Assembly: GCF_001039355.2 (NCBI RefSeq)
Contig: NW_019773847.1
Location: 752,725-816,724 of the forward strand
Source: Lingula anatina
Taxonomy: Eukaryota; Brachiopoda; Lingulata; Lingulida; Lingulidae
DNA: 64,000 nucleotides
Direction of reading: 5' to 3'
Under the pieces are notes generated by a model. The model was given only the letters and a program-made list of their open reading frames with translations, made no database searches and was not told where the DNA came from. Of the stretch, positions 38,601-48,100 are shown in pieces; the stretch's first letter is position 1, and every line of letters begins with the position of its first letter. The position numbers were made by a program, and so were the translations under genes.

Positions 38601-41600
38601 AAAGAAATAATGAGATTTTAATGGGCTGTGGAACTGATGTGAGAATATGATTTATGAAGAAAATGGCATAATTACGCAGATGATTAAAAACAATTTATTT
38701 TGAATCACCTAAGATTGATGGACAGTATGTTTATCATAACAGTTGTGTTTTACATTTCAATACCTTTCTTTTTTTTTTCGTAGAAAAACTAAAGTTCAAA
38801 CCAAGGCCAATAAATACCAAACTAGAGCTCCGTTCCAATGCTAAGATCCACTGCAGAGCCGAGGGAGAAGGAACGCTGGTGGTGAAATGGCTGAAGAGTG
38901 GGGACATGTGGAATTTCCCCAGTCACATCCTTGATGAGGGAGGCACCCTGGTATTCACTGGTGTGAAGAAGTCTGATGCTGGGTCATATACATGTGTTGC
39001 TACCAGCAGCACTCAGGGTGTCATCAATGCTACCATACATGTGGATGTTGTAGGTGAGAAGACTGTGTTATGGAGGGATTTTTATGGGTGTGCTGATATA
39101 TTTTTCCTTTTTCTTATAAATGTGCACATCTTGCACATTACTTACTGGTACAAAAATTATTCTCTTATAAGTTAATATCTTGAGCAATTAATTGACATAT
39201 TAATTATTTGAATCTTGAGGCAGCAGATGAAACACAGCAAATCTTTCACTTTTCATTGTATAACATTTGTATCAGTCTAGCTCTTTTTCTTGATAAATTT
39301 ACAGAATGGCAACGGTTTATGGATCTCCCATTGCTATTATATAAAATTATGAAATAATAAAGATTTCACAGTATTTTTTATCAGGTTTGATTTATTTTTA
39401 ATCATTTTCCAGTCAAGCCCTGGTTTCGGGTCAAGCCTCAGAACGACACTGCTGTAGAGGGGTCTTCAGTCATGTTGAACTGTGTGGCAGCAGGGGACCC
39501 ACAACCTGCTGTTCAGTGGGACAAAAATGGAGAACTCATCAGAAATATTGATGATGGGGAGAAGAACAGGTTTCAGGTAACTTACAGGAGTCCCTGCTTA
39601 TTTACATACATTGCCTAAAAGCAATAAAAGATATAAAACCATGTATTAATTTACACTGGACAAGAACATCCATATGTCTTTCAATTACTTAATTTCTTTG
39701 AAAACAAGTCAGATATTATGTTAACTTTTAGAATATAGAAATATTTTTATGGGATATTATGATTCTTGCTTTTTTAAATGCGGTTTCTACAAAGGCACAT
39801 CATCTGTGAAATGGATTGTTTTCAAATTGATTACCTAAAGAAGTGGACAAATCATACACTCCTAATTTTGGCAACTTATATAATATAAAGCAGAACATAA
39901 ACTGGCAACTTAAATTTTATTATATTAATTTGAAAATTCAGGTGCAATCTAATGGGTCCCTGTTCATCACTGAGGTGTATGTGGAGGACCAGGCCAGGTT
40001 TGGCTGTACTGCAGGGAACAATGGAGGGTTTGCCAGAGAGGAGATGTATCTCAAGGTCAAAAGTAAGGCAAAAATCTCTACATGAATCTCTTGTCACTAC
40101 ATAACAAGTAGTGTGTTGTTAACTTGCAGAATAAGCCTTACAATTTCAGCTCTTTAGTAGCAATTTATTTATTTATTTTGCTACAGGTGTTCCAAAATTA
40201 GCTATCGCCAATGTTTTGGGACAACAATAAAATGTAATATTTCCAGTGACAGTCTTCATATTGTGATACTTTCTAAAGCTTCGTACAGTATATTTTTGTG
40301 TTCTTTTTGTAGGTATGGATCCTAATGGTCCAGTCGAAGGTTCCGACATCATTCACATAGACACCCATGGTCAGGTGGTCACTGGGGAGAGTGGACAGAC
40401 CAACACCAGTGCCATGAAGACAGTCATCATTGCAGTGGTCAGTGCAGTGGCCTACCTGGTGTTAGTGGTCACTCTGGTAGTGGTGTGTAGTATTAGGCTA
40501 TTGAGGAAGAGGAGGAAGAAAAATGTGGATAACATGGTGGCAGGTAAATTGATCTTGACTGAGAGCAAGGTCCTTGATTTTATATACTTGAAACAGTTTC
40601 AAATAGTTACATGCATGAGGTTGTGTAAAATTTTTGTAAATGTGTATATTTAAGTAATAAATGGGAAAATAATACCTATTAAATAACTTGAGTGGAAAAT
40701 GTCAAGGAAGATTTATAATTTGTGAAAATTATTTGACATAATATATTTTGAAATCAGGAATGTTGCAGCTAACTAAAGTAGAAAAATTATTGTCTTCCTT
40801 TCAGTCACAGAAAATGGTGAAATTAAGAATCCAGAACAAGAAACATTGATGGGAAATCAGTCCCGTAGCTCGCACTCTCACACCACCAGGAGTGATGATG
40901 TCCACTCCCACGTCTCAGGGGCCAACTCCCACTTTTCTGGGACCAGTTCCCACCCCTCCCACTCCTCCAGCAGCAGGTCCAAGAAAAGATCCAGCTTACA
41001 TAATTTCAAGTTCCCCAGGGATGATCTCCAGACCATTGGAATGCTGGGTAATATTATTTGGCAGACATTTTGACTTGGGAATAATGCAATGTCTACTGTG
41101 TTTTTGTTGAAAGTTATTAGTTAAAAGCAACAAAATGATCTCTTGCTAAAAAAGGTGCACACAGTAAAGTTGTTGATCTATTTGCAGTTTTTATAAACAG
41201 TTTGACATTTCAAAATGTCTTTACCCATTCAAACGTTGTGTGTGTTTTGTTATCCCACAAACACATTTTTCATACTGTAATATGACAAAAAAATTGTTTA
41301 TTTACATCAATATTTATCCTCTAGGTCGAGGTGAATATGGAGATGTCTTTCTTGCCAAAGCCAAAAATATCAAGGATGGTGAAGCGGAGACTCTGGTTGT
41401 AGTAAAATCTCTACTCAGTAAGGATGAACACCATCAGTTTGAGTTTCGCCAAGAGATAGACATGTTCAGTAAACTGGACAGCGAGTTTGTTGTCCGTCTG
41501 ATGGGTGTGTGCAGAGACCGCGAGCCACAGTTTATGATGACTGAATACCTTGAATGGGTAAGATTTTGTAAAATTCCTTGTTATGATATTTTGATAATAT

Positions 41601-42451
41601 TGGGGTTTTTGCAAACTTATATGTTTTGCAAACTTGGATGTTTGGCATGATAGAAGAAGAAAAGAGTAAAATCTGGAAAAGATTGAGAAAGTTAATTATT
41701 GGTAGTCAAACTAAGAAACATTATTGAATCTGGGGTCTGTAACTTTTAAAAACTGGAGGAGGTTTAAAAATCCAAGGACAGTGCTTCAGTTGATTGTCAG
41801 AGAGAGAGTTTCCTGAATTGTCAGTTTATAAGCTATTCTACGAAATATCATTGCTTAATTTTTCAGGGGGATCTTAAGCAATTCCTTTTCACATCAAGGA
41901 AAGAAAGTGGAAAGAGACTCAAAATCCCAGCATTAACAATAGCACAAAAAGTAACAATGTGCAACCAAGTTGCATTGGGAATGGAACATATATTCACCAG
42001 ACGCCTGGTACATAAAGACGTTGCAGCAAGAAATGTGCTGTTAGCACCTGATTTGAATGTCAAAGTTGCAAACCTTCGACTAAGTCGCGATTTTTACTCT
42101 TCTGAGTATTATCGGTATCGCGATTCAGTAATACCTATACGTTGGATGCCCCACGAGGCAGTCTTAGATGATGATCTCTCCACAAAAAGTGACGTTTGGG
42201 CTTTTGGAATTTTCATGTGGGAAGTATTCTCACAGGGGGATATGCCATTCGGGGACCTGTCAAATGAGGACCTGTTGCAGGCAATGAAGAGTGGCGATCT
42301 CCTCCAGCCAGCCTCTTTGCCAGCTCAGCAGTGCCCTGCAGAATTACAGACTCTTATGATGAGGTGCTGGGCAGACTGCCCTAAAGAGAGGCCAACGTTT
42401 AGTGAAATTGTGGTACTCATTGGGGAATTGACTGTGGACAGTGATGTGTAG
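5595..42451 (+). CDS. PTK7: PTK7/off-track receptor tyrosine pseudokinase, whole gene (18 coding exons, 1145 aa)
   Basis: Single-pass Wnt/planar-cell-polarity co-receptor of the PTK7 (CCK4, Drosophila off-track) family. Coding exons: 5595-5664, 7538-7588, 8538-8834, 22017-22152, 23768-23925, 26157-26322, 26710-26840, 31488-31617, 33651-33817, 35422-35561, 38312-38456, 38784-39053, 39413-39576, 39942-40062, 40313-40543, 40805-41047, 41325-41557, 41867-42451. All junctions are GT-AG, phases agree throughout, and the sum is 3438 nt. Human PTK7 has 1070 residues and the same order: signal peptide, seven Ig domains, membrane helix, pseudokinase. Exon 1 starts MDWKMYRG and runs into a hydrophobic signal core (GWTVLFVILI). 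The start is the ATG that opens this signal peptide. The extra length relative to human is spread over the linker after the signal peptide, the juxtamembrane region and the loops. Family assignment is secure; exon 2 and exon 10 boundaries are the least certain. Confidence 0.93.
7538..7588 (+). other. PTK7: PTK7 exon 2: 51-nt symmetric small exon after the signal peptide
   Basis: Bounded by tgtttcag and gtagaa, this exon encodes ACESAFAEGGESEAASQ and joins exons 1 and 3 in phase 1-1. Because 51 is a multiple of three, it can be skipped without changing frame (exon 1 also joins exon 3 in phase). It supplies the likely signal-peptidase region (ACESAFA) and an acidic, low-complexity linker before Ig1. 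It is therefore a candidate cassette exon. Evidence is splice signals and phase only. Confidence 0.7.
13006..13079. repeat. Two-copy 37-bp tandem repeat
   Basis: ATAAAGGTAGTCTTATTAT followed by (G/A)TAGACAGTAATAGCAG occurs twice in direct succession with period 37 and one or two differences. It lies in PTK7 intron 3 and looks like a recent local duplication. Confidence 0.8.
16267..16391. repeat. Imperfect fold-back (about 125 bp) in PTK7 intron 3
   Basis: The left arm contains TATCAAATATGGCATGCACTT; the right arm contains its approximate complement (caagtgggtggcaccatatttgata). Between them a smaller stem pairs ccccccacatgc with gcccca/tgggggt. It could be a degenerate inverted-repeat transposon or a structured intronic RNA. 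No matching copy was seen elsewhere in the window. Confidence 0.45.
18264..18590. repeat. Diverged two-copy tandem duplication, period about 165 bp
   Basis: The first unit (ATGCCTTTTAGTCTACC ... tatcatcagcttttacc) is followed directly by a second (ATGCTTTCTAGTCTACA ... gatcatcagttttcacc). Shared blocks appear in the same order: TAGTCTAC, GTAA/AAAT plus TGCATCAT or ACATCAT, GATATGATGT and TTGCTTTAYATTGCC. Similarity is clearly above background but well below identity, so the duplication is old. Confidence 0.7.
21082..21117. repeat. C(11)A(25) compound homopolymer tract
   Basis: Eleven C directly followed by 25 A inside PTK7 intron 3. Reverse-complement equivalents (T-run then G-run) occur at 49290-49313 and 63895-63941. 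Exact lengths in such tracts are prone to sequencing error. Confidence 0.85.
26841..31487 (+). other. PTK7: PTK7 intron 7 (4.6 kb) with a CA microsatellite
   Basis: Separates Ig3 from Ig4. It holds an (AAT)n run near 28530-28548 and the (CA)n array listed separately. A 141-codon open frame at 30751-31176 has no ATG at its head, no recognisable domain and no splice support, so it is not called as a gene. Confidence 0.7.
29466..29516. repeat. (CA)n microsatellite
   Basis: About 25 perfect CA units followed by a short CT run and interrupted CA dinucleotides, in PTK7 intron 7. The flanking open frames are translations of the repeat. Confidence 0.98.
35256..35362 (+). pseudogene. Exon-like extension upstream of PTK7 exon 10 (alternative or decayed)
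   Basis: A good acceptor (cttctctccag) ends at 35255. Reading in the phase used by exon 9 gives VASTTIIAGQSGTSVPVLYS and continues to an in-frame TAA at 35360-35362. The real exon 10, 166 bp downstream, begins VAPTIIKG in the same phase, so the two starts look alike (VAsTIIaG against VAPTIIKG). This may be a decayed partial duplicate of the exon start, or an alternative acceptor that would end PTK7 after Ig4 and yield a secreted fragment. No strong donor is visible between 35256 and 35362. Confidence 0.4.
35609..35664. repeat. (GT)n microsatellite, 28 units
   Basis: A perfect GT dinucleotide array starting 47 bp after the exon 10 donor of PTK7. Long intronic GT tracts near a donor can affect splicing, but nothing here shows that directly. 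Confidence 0.98.
37405..37655. mobile_element. Non-autonomous inverted-repeat element (MITE), 251 bp
   Basis: The left arm (about 37405-37460: GTTTCACAAAGGAACTTTAG, then CCCTAAAGTTGTTCTAAACT) is closely matched by the reverse complement of 37590-37655 (GTTTCACAAAAGATCTTTAG, then CCCATAAATTGGTCTGAATT, then TTAAGACCAAAAA). Arms are about 55-65 bp. The pentamer ATTAG is found directly outside both ends (37400-37404 and 37656-37660), a plausible target-site duplication. It has no coding capacity. The superfamily is unassigned. Confidence 0.72.
40313..40543 (+). other. PTK7: PTK7 exon 15: transmembrane helix and stop-transfer
   Basis: Encodes a polar stalk and then a membrane segment at residues 752-776 (TVIIAVVSAVAYLVLVVTLV continuing VVCSI), followed at once by a strongly basic stop-transfer (RLLRKRRKK). 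This places Ig1-7 outside and the pseudokinase inside the cell. Small and Gly/Ala/Ser-type residues early in the helix could allow helix packing, but no GxxxG motif is present. Confidence 0.92.
40805..41047 (+). other. PTK7: PTK7 exon 16: His/Ser-rich juxtamembrane region
   Basis: Cytoplasmic linker between membrane helix and pseudokinase. Codons 40850-41005 encode a low-complexity stretch rich in Ser and His, with seven His mainly as S-H pairs (SSHSH, VHSH, NSH, SSHPSH), then a basic SRSKKRSS. It ends with a conserved family motif (FPRDDLQTIGMLG; FPRSSLQPITTLG in human PTK7 as I recall it). The human juxtamembrane segment is not known to me as His-rich, so this composition looks lineage-specific. 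Confidence 0.8.
41325..42451 (+). other. PTK7: PTK7 exons 17-18: catalytically degenerate tyrosine kinase domain
   Basis: Residues about 865-1140. The Gly-rich loop is GRGEYGDVF (874-882). The beta-3 Lys (K901 in VVVKSL) and alpha-C Glu (E917) are kept. HRD is replaced by HKD (1000-1002) followed by VAARN. DFG is replaced by ANL (1019-1021 in KVANLRLSRD), so the metal-binding Asp is missing. Human PTK7 has HKD and ALG at these places. The activation segment has SEYYRYRDS with paired Tyr. IRWMPHEA and STKSDVWAFG are typical tyrosine-kinase C-lobe motifs. Inference: a scaffold without phosphotransfer, as for the family. Confidence 0.93.
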
Positions 42452-43640
42452 CTGTAGGAATTCAAATCTAAGAGATATGTTTATTTATACACGTTAAAAG
42501 TTTTTGATAAGTTGGTTCAGGCTTTTTTGCACAGCCAAGAATGTGCCTCTTAGAGGAGACCAGTTCAGCGTCTTTTATTTTTTTTGCAAGTTCTGTTGCA
42601 AATGGCAATAGATATAGATCTAGAAAAAAATGTAGGAATTTCTACTGCCTGTGCTATGTAATAAAAAATGCAGGACATTCTTCAAGTAAGACAGAATTGA
42701 ATAAAGACTGCTTTTGTGACTTTTGTGTAACAAAATGAGCTTGTGGACGGAGGCATTTAGTGGTAAAGAACCACTGTTTTGACAAGCAGGTTCAACTGCA
42801 ACTTTCCAATTTCTTTTGACCTAAGAAGCATGATCACGACAGAATTCAAGAAGGAATCACTCTTGATAGTTTTAAGCCAAAGCAATTGGGTTCTCATGAA
42901 GTTATAGATATAATTTCTTTTAAGTATTTTCTAGAAAATGCCCTGATATAGAGGGCAACATGGTGCTGTATTACATTTATTGTGTATTACATCATTTTCA
43001 CGTTATCTTTGAGGGTGATTTAATGCGTTGATTTGTATATTCATTTGTACCAGACTACTTATATTGTAGACATTTTAAGGAGCAGATCTCTGCGATGTTC
43101 CCAAAGTTGTATGCCTTTAATGTTATGCACAGCGCATAAAGCATTTTATACGTCAGTTTAATGTTGTACAATTTTATACATTTACATTTTTCCTTCCCAT
43201 TTTATGTATGATGTTAAGAAATAATGGACTTATAAAGTATACTTTGAGCCTTAATAAGGTATTTTAAGTACATTAGGCATTTGTGAAAAGATTTGTTATT
43301 AGGATCTAATTTGAAATCCTAGATAGATGTATAATTTGAAATTTTAATGGGGACATAACATGTTTATATTATTCTGTTGCTGTCCGCAAATACTGATAAT
43401 TTTTAAAGATATTATTTGCAATGAGCCACTTAAATATAATGTAGCCAGTGTCCATTGAGTTAAAATGTGGTCTTGTACATAGTGTAATTATGTTGTAAAA
43501 TTCCATATTGTGTCAGCTGCACAACTATTGTTGTATATTATATTTCACATACTGAATGAATGTGACTTATGGACAGCTTTAAGCTACAGTATATATATAT
43601 ATTGTGGAAGAAAATAAATTACATGTTGAATAGCCCAAGT
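42452..43640 (+). other. PTK7: PTK7 3'UTR
   Basis: AT-rich sequence after the TAG at 42449-42451, with no further coding signal. It runs about 1.2 kb to the polyadenylation hexamer at 43613 and a T/GT-rich stretch just after it (ttcttcatttttctatgtgt). The cleavage site is inferred to lie near 43630-43640. The short open frame at 42541-42738 is in the UTR and has no recognisable product. Confidence 0.6.
43613..43618 (+). terminator. PTK7 polyadenylation signal AATAAA
   Basis: A canonical AATAAA about 1.16 kb after the stop codon, followed within 35 bp by a T-rich and GT-rich downstream element. Confidence 0.65.
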
Positions 43641-44436
43641 AATGTTCTTCATTTTTCTATGTGTGAATGTTAAAGCATTTAGAAGCTTCCAGCTTATACA
43701 GCAAACATTATTTCAAAAGCACATACATAATAAAAAGTACCCCTTTTGAAGAGAAAAGAACAACTTGAAAGAAAATAATTTCATTTGACTAATTATTGAC
43801 TGCATGATCAGAGATGAAGGTCATCCAGCACCTTGCTTAATATAACCTTTGAAATAACCAAATTTTTTTCTCGTTTTTATGTTTTAAGATTGGAAATTTA
43901 CACTATTGTCATTGGAATATATAATGAGCAGTACAGGGATGAGACTGCCATTTAGTGAAAAAGTTGGAAAATTTTGGCGTGGGTCCAGGGGGCAGCCTAA
44001 GCCAATTTTTTTGGGCTCCCCGAAAGTCTGCAAACAATTGATAGTCAGAAAAATCCCATTCCTGGCAGCATGTCTAGTTTAGAGAAATGTGCACAATTTT
44101 AAACCTAGACCAATTCTTACTAGTATCTTGTCAGGAATCAGTCTTTGCCTAGCCATGGCCCACACCAAGTGTGCTTGTCAGTTGTACACTACAATTTCAC
44201 CACATTCATTTCATTACTTCCGTGAAGAAAATCTTAGTACAGGTACATGAGATGGCAATATTTCTAGAATGCACTTTTAAATACTTTCCTCTTAACAACT
44301 TTTTTGGAAATCAAAACATCTGAAGGCACAAGTTTACAACTAATGTCTTGATGCTCATTTACACATATGGTGTCAAGTCTCTTTCTCACAATCAATGCCA
44401 TATATGCTTTTATTCGACAAACTTGAATATTAGGCT

Positions 44437-44985
44437 CTATTCCCATAGATTTTAGATCGATCTATCCCCGTGGGGAGTCTCACTAGATTACTTTCATATA
44501 ATCCGACTTAAAGGGATAATAACTCTTCGTTTTGGCCAAAAAATGAATTTTCCTGGAGTAAAAAACAATTTTCCCATACTTGCCAATGGTTAATGAATCC
44601 ACTTTTACATTCAAAGTTAGCCCCTGGTTTTTTTCTAAAAAGTTTGGTTTTTTGTTAAAATCTCTTAAGAGATTATAACAGAGTATAGCCATCAATGGAG
44701 GTCACGTGGTCTGAAGCGTGCTCAAATATCAGAATAATAGCTATAACTGCTGTTTTTGTCGTAAAACAGAATATATTATATTTCTGTGAGTTATTCACAA
44801 TGTTTTTATTGTGAAATATAGATCTCATACGAAGAGTTATTATCCCTTTAAATGTCCGTCCCGCCTACTACAAGCTGTAAGGAGGTAATTAACTTTCGTG
44901 TCCGCCCGGCTGACAGCTATTTAGCGTGAACCCCCAGGCAGTTAGGTCGATCTAAAGTAGGTCGATCTAATCTATGGAAATGGGG
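44437..44985. mobile_element. Outer inverted-repeat element interrupted by a MITE
   Basis: The left end (44437-44464: TATTCCCATAGATT, TTAGATCGATCTA) is mirrored by the right end (44958-44985: TAGGTCGATCTAA, TCTATGGAAATGGGG) as an imperfect inverted repeat of about 28 bp. The TTAA-flanked MITE at 44508-44851 sits inside, leaving 44465-44507 and 44852-44957 as the original core. TAGGTCGATCTAA is repeated at 44943 and 44958. The superfamily is unknown. Confidence 0.55.
44508..44851 (+). mobile_element. TTAA-flanked MITE, copy A (344 bp)
   Basis: Perfect terminal inverted repeats, TTAA plus AGGGATAATAACTCTTCG at the left and its exact complement at the right. The centre carries an AATCTCTTAAGAGATT palindrome. 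Other family marks are TAATGAATCCA, GGAGGTCACGTGGTCT and a subterminal tttggccaaaaaatgaattttcc. No coding capacity. TTAA at both ends suggests a piggyBac-type target duplication, but TTAA could also be part of the terminal repeat. On the minus strand it contains AATAAA at 44810-44805, the first such hexamer after the POLR1C stop. Confidence 0.88.
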
Positions 44986-45113
44986 TGTTACACGTAAAGC
45001 CTCATGACTGACTTCCAAGTGGAAACAAATCAGTGAAGATGAGGAGTGAGAAGGACATTTGCCTCCTCCAAGTTTACGCTTTTCACAGGTCAATGTGGAT
45101 ATGCAGACTTGTG

Positions 45114-48100
45114 CTATTTTTCTGTCTCAACTTGTGTTTTGTCCAGTTCTGACAGCATTTTCCTACATTTGGCCATCAATATCTTGACTGCTTCTGTGAC
45201 AAGAACATCAGGTGGAAGAATTCCTGTGGATTCTACTGAGACTGAAGTAGAGAGGGTGAAAATGAAATAAATATCAAACATTAATTGTTACACTAATATA
45301 AATGATTATCTTTTACTATAAACCATACAATTATATGTGAAACTGATTAAAAAATATTTGACAAAAAATCATGGCAGCTGTGACATATTATATCTATGAT
45401 ATCACGTAAGCATCTGAAGAAGTCGATGTTGTAAAGTATTACTTATTTATTCAGACAGTATTAAAATGAGTATTTTTTAAAATGATCATATCAAAATATA
45501 CTGATTTCTCTAACTGTAGCATAATTTTGCTGTTAAATACTTACAAATAAAATGATTCCGCACTCTTCCCAATTGAACACATTCTTTCAAATCATCATGC
45601 CGTAACGCTTCTCTACTGCAAGTATCTTTTCTAGGATTCACAACTTTAGCAACTTTCTGACCTACAATGAAATTAGACACTTTAAACTTTCATGACAAAT
45701 ATCAAATTTAATTTTTGACAAAATCTCATTCTATTTCTAGAAATTTTATAGCATATTCTTTAACAAAATGATGGACTTTCATTAAAAGGATAGTAACTCT
45801 TTGTTTGGGCCTAAAAATGAATTTTTCTGGAGTAAACAACAATTTTCCCCAACTTACCAATGGTTAATGAATCCATTTTTACATTCAAAGTTAGTCCCTG
45901 TTTTTTTCTAAAATGTTTGTTTTTTTTGTTATAATCTCTTAAGAGATTATAACAGAGTATAGCCATCAATGGAGGTCACGTGGTCTAAAGACAATGTCAG
46001 ATATCAGAATAACAGCTATAACTGCCGTTTTTGTGGTAAAACAGAATATAATATATTTCTATGAGTTGTTCACAATGTTTTTATTTTGAAATATAGATCT
46101 CATACGAAGAGTTAATATCCCTTTAACTTAAAAAATTAGAAAATATATCTATGGTCAGGTTAGCATTTCAGGATTAAAAGAAAATGAGTGGAGCTGCTGA
46201 GTAATCACTGCAATTAAGATTATCTTTTTCATTTTCTTTAACTTAAATACATAAGTTTTAGCATTCATATGTAAGTGTGGGCACAAATTATAAATCAAAA
46301 AGAACGTGGACTGATCAACCACTGGAAGTGGATGATTTGCATTAGATATTTATTGAATGGAATCTCTCACCTTTAACTTCTTCTATTTCTATAACTCCTG
46401 GAGAGAAACATTTCTGCAGTCTTTCTGCCTTTTCTCCCACAACTGGTTTTGTCAGCGTTATGTCTGGAAGCAGTCTGTAGGATGCTGTTGCTATAAAAAT
46501 AATTAAAGCAGTCCTGTTTTACAGCAATTATTCTGAATTGAACCAAATTCCTGCTCAGTAAGTTTTTCCCTCATTTTTTTTTCTCCAGGAGATAGAATAA
46601 TATTTGTGTATTACAAAAAAGAATAAATTTTATAAGAAATGTGTAAATGTTATATATTAAAATCTTACACTTATTTGGAAGTTCGGTAGCATTTGCAAAT
46701 GGTTTAGAGGTAAAATTATTACTGAGTAATAATCAACTGCAATTCTAGTCACAATAGGGCATATTTTCCCCAATTCACAATTTTACTATGTGGTAGTGGT
46801 TTTGAGGGAGGGGGTATTTGGCTTGAATTCCCCAATTCACAATTTAACTATGTGGTAGTGGTGGTGAAGGATGAAAAGGGGAGGGGCACTTGGGATGAAT
46901 TCTGCCCATCTTGTTTTGGTTTGCATAACTGCATGCCACAAATATTTTACATAAAATTTAAGGGGGAGGCATGTGCCCCATAATCCACCTTTGGGTTCTC
47001 ACTTACCTACAGGTGAAAACTTGGCATGATCTTTACCAATGCCTTTAACACAGTGGAGTTTTAAATCTAACTCTTGTCCAGGCCTTAGTTTGGCTACTAG
47101 AATATCATCATGGACTGGATGAATGTCATTATCCATAAACTTAAATAAAGCATAAAAACCATGAACTGGTTATGAAAAGCAAGGTTGCCCATGTTACAGT
47201 ATGGTAATTACTTAAAACTTTCAACAAACATTTCACCTCATCTATTATTTCATTTTTTCCAGATTTATCATTTTTGGTTACCCACCATAATGTCCTTTTA
47301 AGATATAATGCTAACAAACTTTTCAAATGAATAATGTCCTTTTCGATACAATGCTAACAAACTTTTCAAATGAATTGATTTTAAGCTATTACTAACAAAG
47401 CATTTCTTTGCAGGAGGAAAGGCTCTTTACTATTTGATATCCATATATCACCTAATAAATGAAAAACAAAAGCTTTCAATTTTTTTACAACAGTTAATCT
47501 ATCAAAATAATGCTGAATCTAAATTCTTACCATCTCTGCCTGGTTCCCAAGTGGTATCCACTTCATTTGTTTGGTTAACACTAAAAGGAGAAACAATTCT
47601 TTCTGGTAAAATTATCCAAAGTACACCCATTTTTCAAAATCTGTGTAAAATGTTGACTCATTTTTGACTTTTGCTGCATAGCAGAGAGAATTTATGTAGA
47701 ACAAAGCAGCAGAGAGAGTTTCTCTAATATACCATGCATGATTAATACACTCTGAAAGTTTGTACTTACTGCAACAGAGTAAGCAAAATGCTCTCAATTA
47801 CCTTTGTGGTTCCTGTATATTTCATCAGGATCAGTGGCATCCTTTGATGCATTAGGGTTCCTTGTGCACTTCACTTTTAGTTCAAGCTCTATGGTGTCTT
47901 CTGGGGTTCCTTCTGTGTCATCTTAAACAAATACAAGAGGATAATTACTGAAAATATTACAAAAAACAGTCTGTCTGTCCTTTTTCCTATTTCTCACACT
48001 GGTACATTTTTTCTACACATGACAATTATAGTATCTACGACAAAAGTAGTGTGATGTTCAAACATAACAGCATATAAAATATGTCCTTACCTTTCTGTCT

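Larger units (their letters stand above)
8538..40062 (+). other. PTK7: PTK7 ectodomain exons: seven Ig-like domains
   Basis: Ig1 is in exon 3 (Cys in LNCAV and FRCVA). Ig2 spans exons 4-5 (LKCLI, YSCRA). Ig3 spans exons 6-7 (LHCRF, YKCVG). Ig4 spans exons 8-9 (LLCLP, YTCVA). Ig5 spans exons 10-11 (MECRV, YACSV). Ig6 is in exon 12 (IHCRA, YTCVA). Ig7 spans exons 13-14 (LNCVA, FGCTA). Residues run from about 41 to 715. Each domain has the paired Cys, the Trp after the first Cys, and the D-x-G/A-x-Y/F-x-C motif of I-set Ig folds, with Ig7 slightly diverged (DQARFGC). The count equals that of vertebrate PTK7. Ig domains split by one intron alternate with single-exon ones, which suggests intron loss or gain in Ig1 and Ig6. 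Several N-glycosylation sequons occur, for example NTS and NTT in Ig1. Confidence 0.9.
43641..45113. other. Convergent intergenic region between PTK7 and POLR1C
   Basis: About 1.5 kb separating the 3' ends of two convergent genes, including the POLR1C 3'UTR. It contains one inverted-repeat element interrupted by another (listed below). The small minus-strand open frames at 44264-44446 and 44483-44695 fall in the elements or UTR and have no recognisable domain. Confidence 0.6.
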
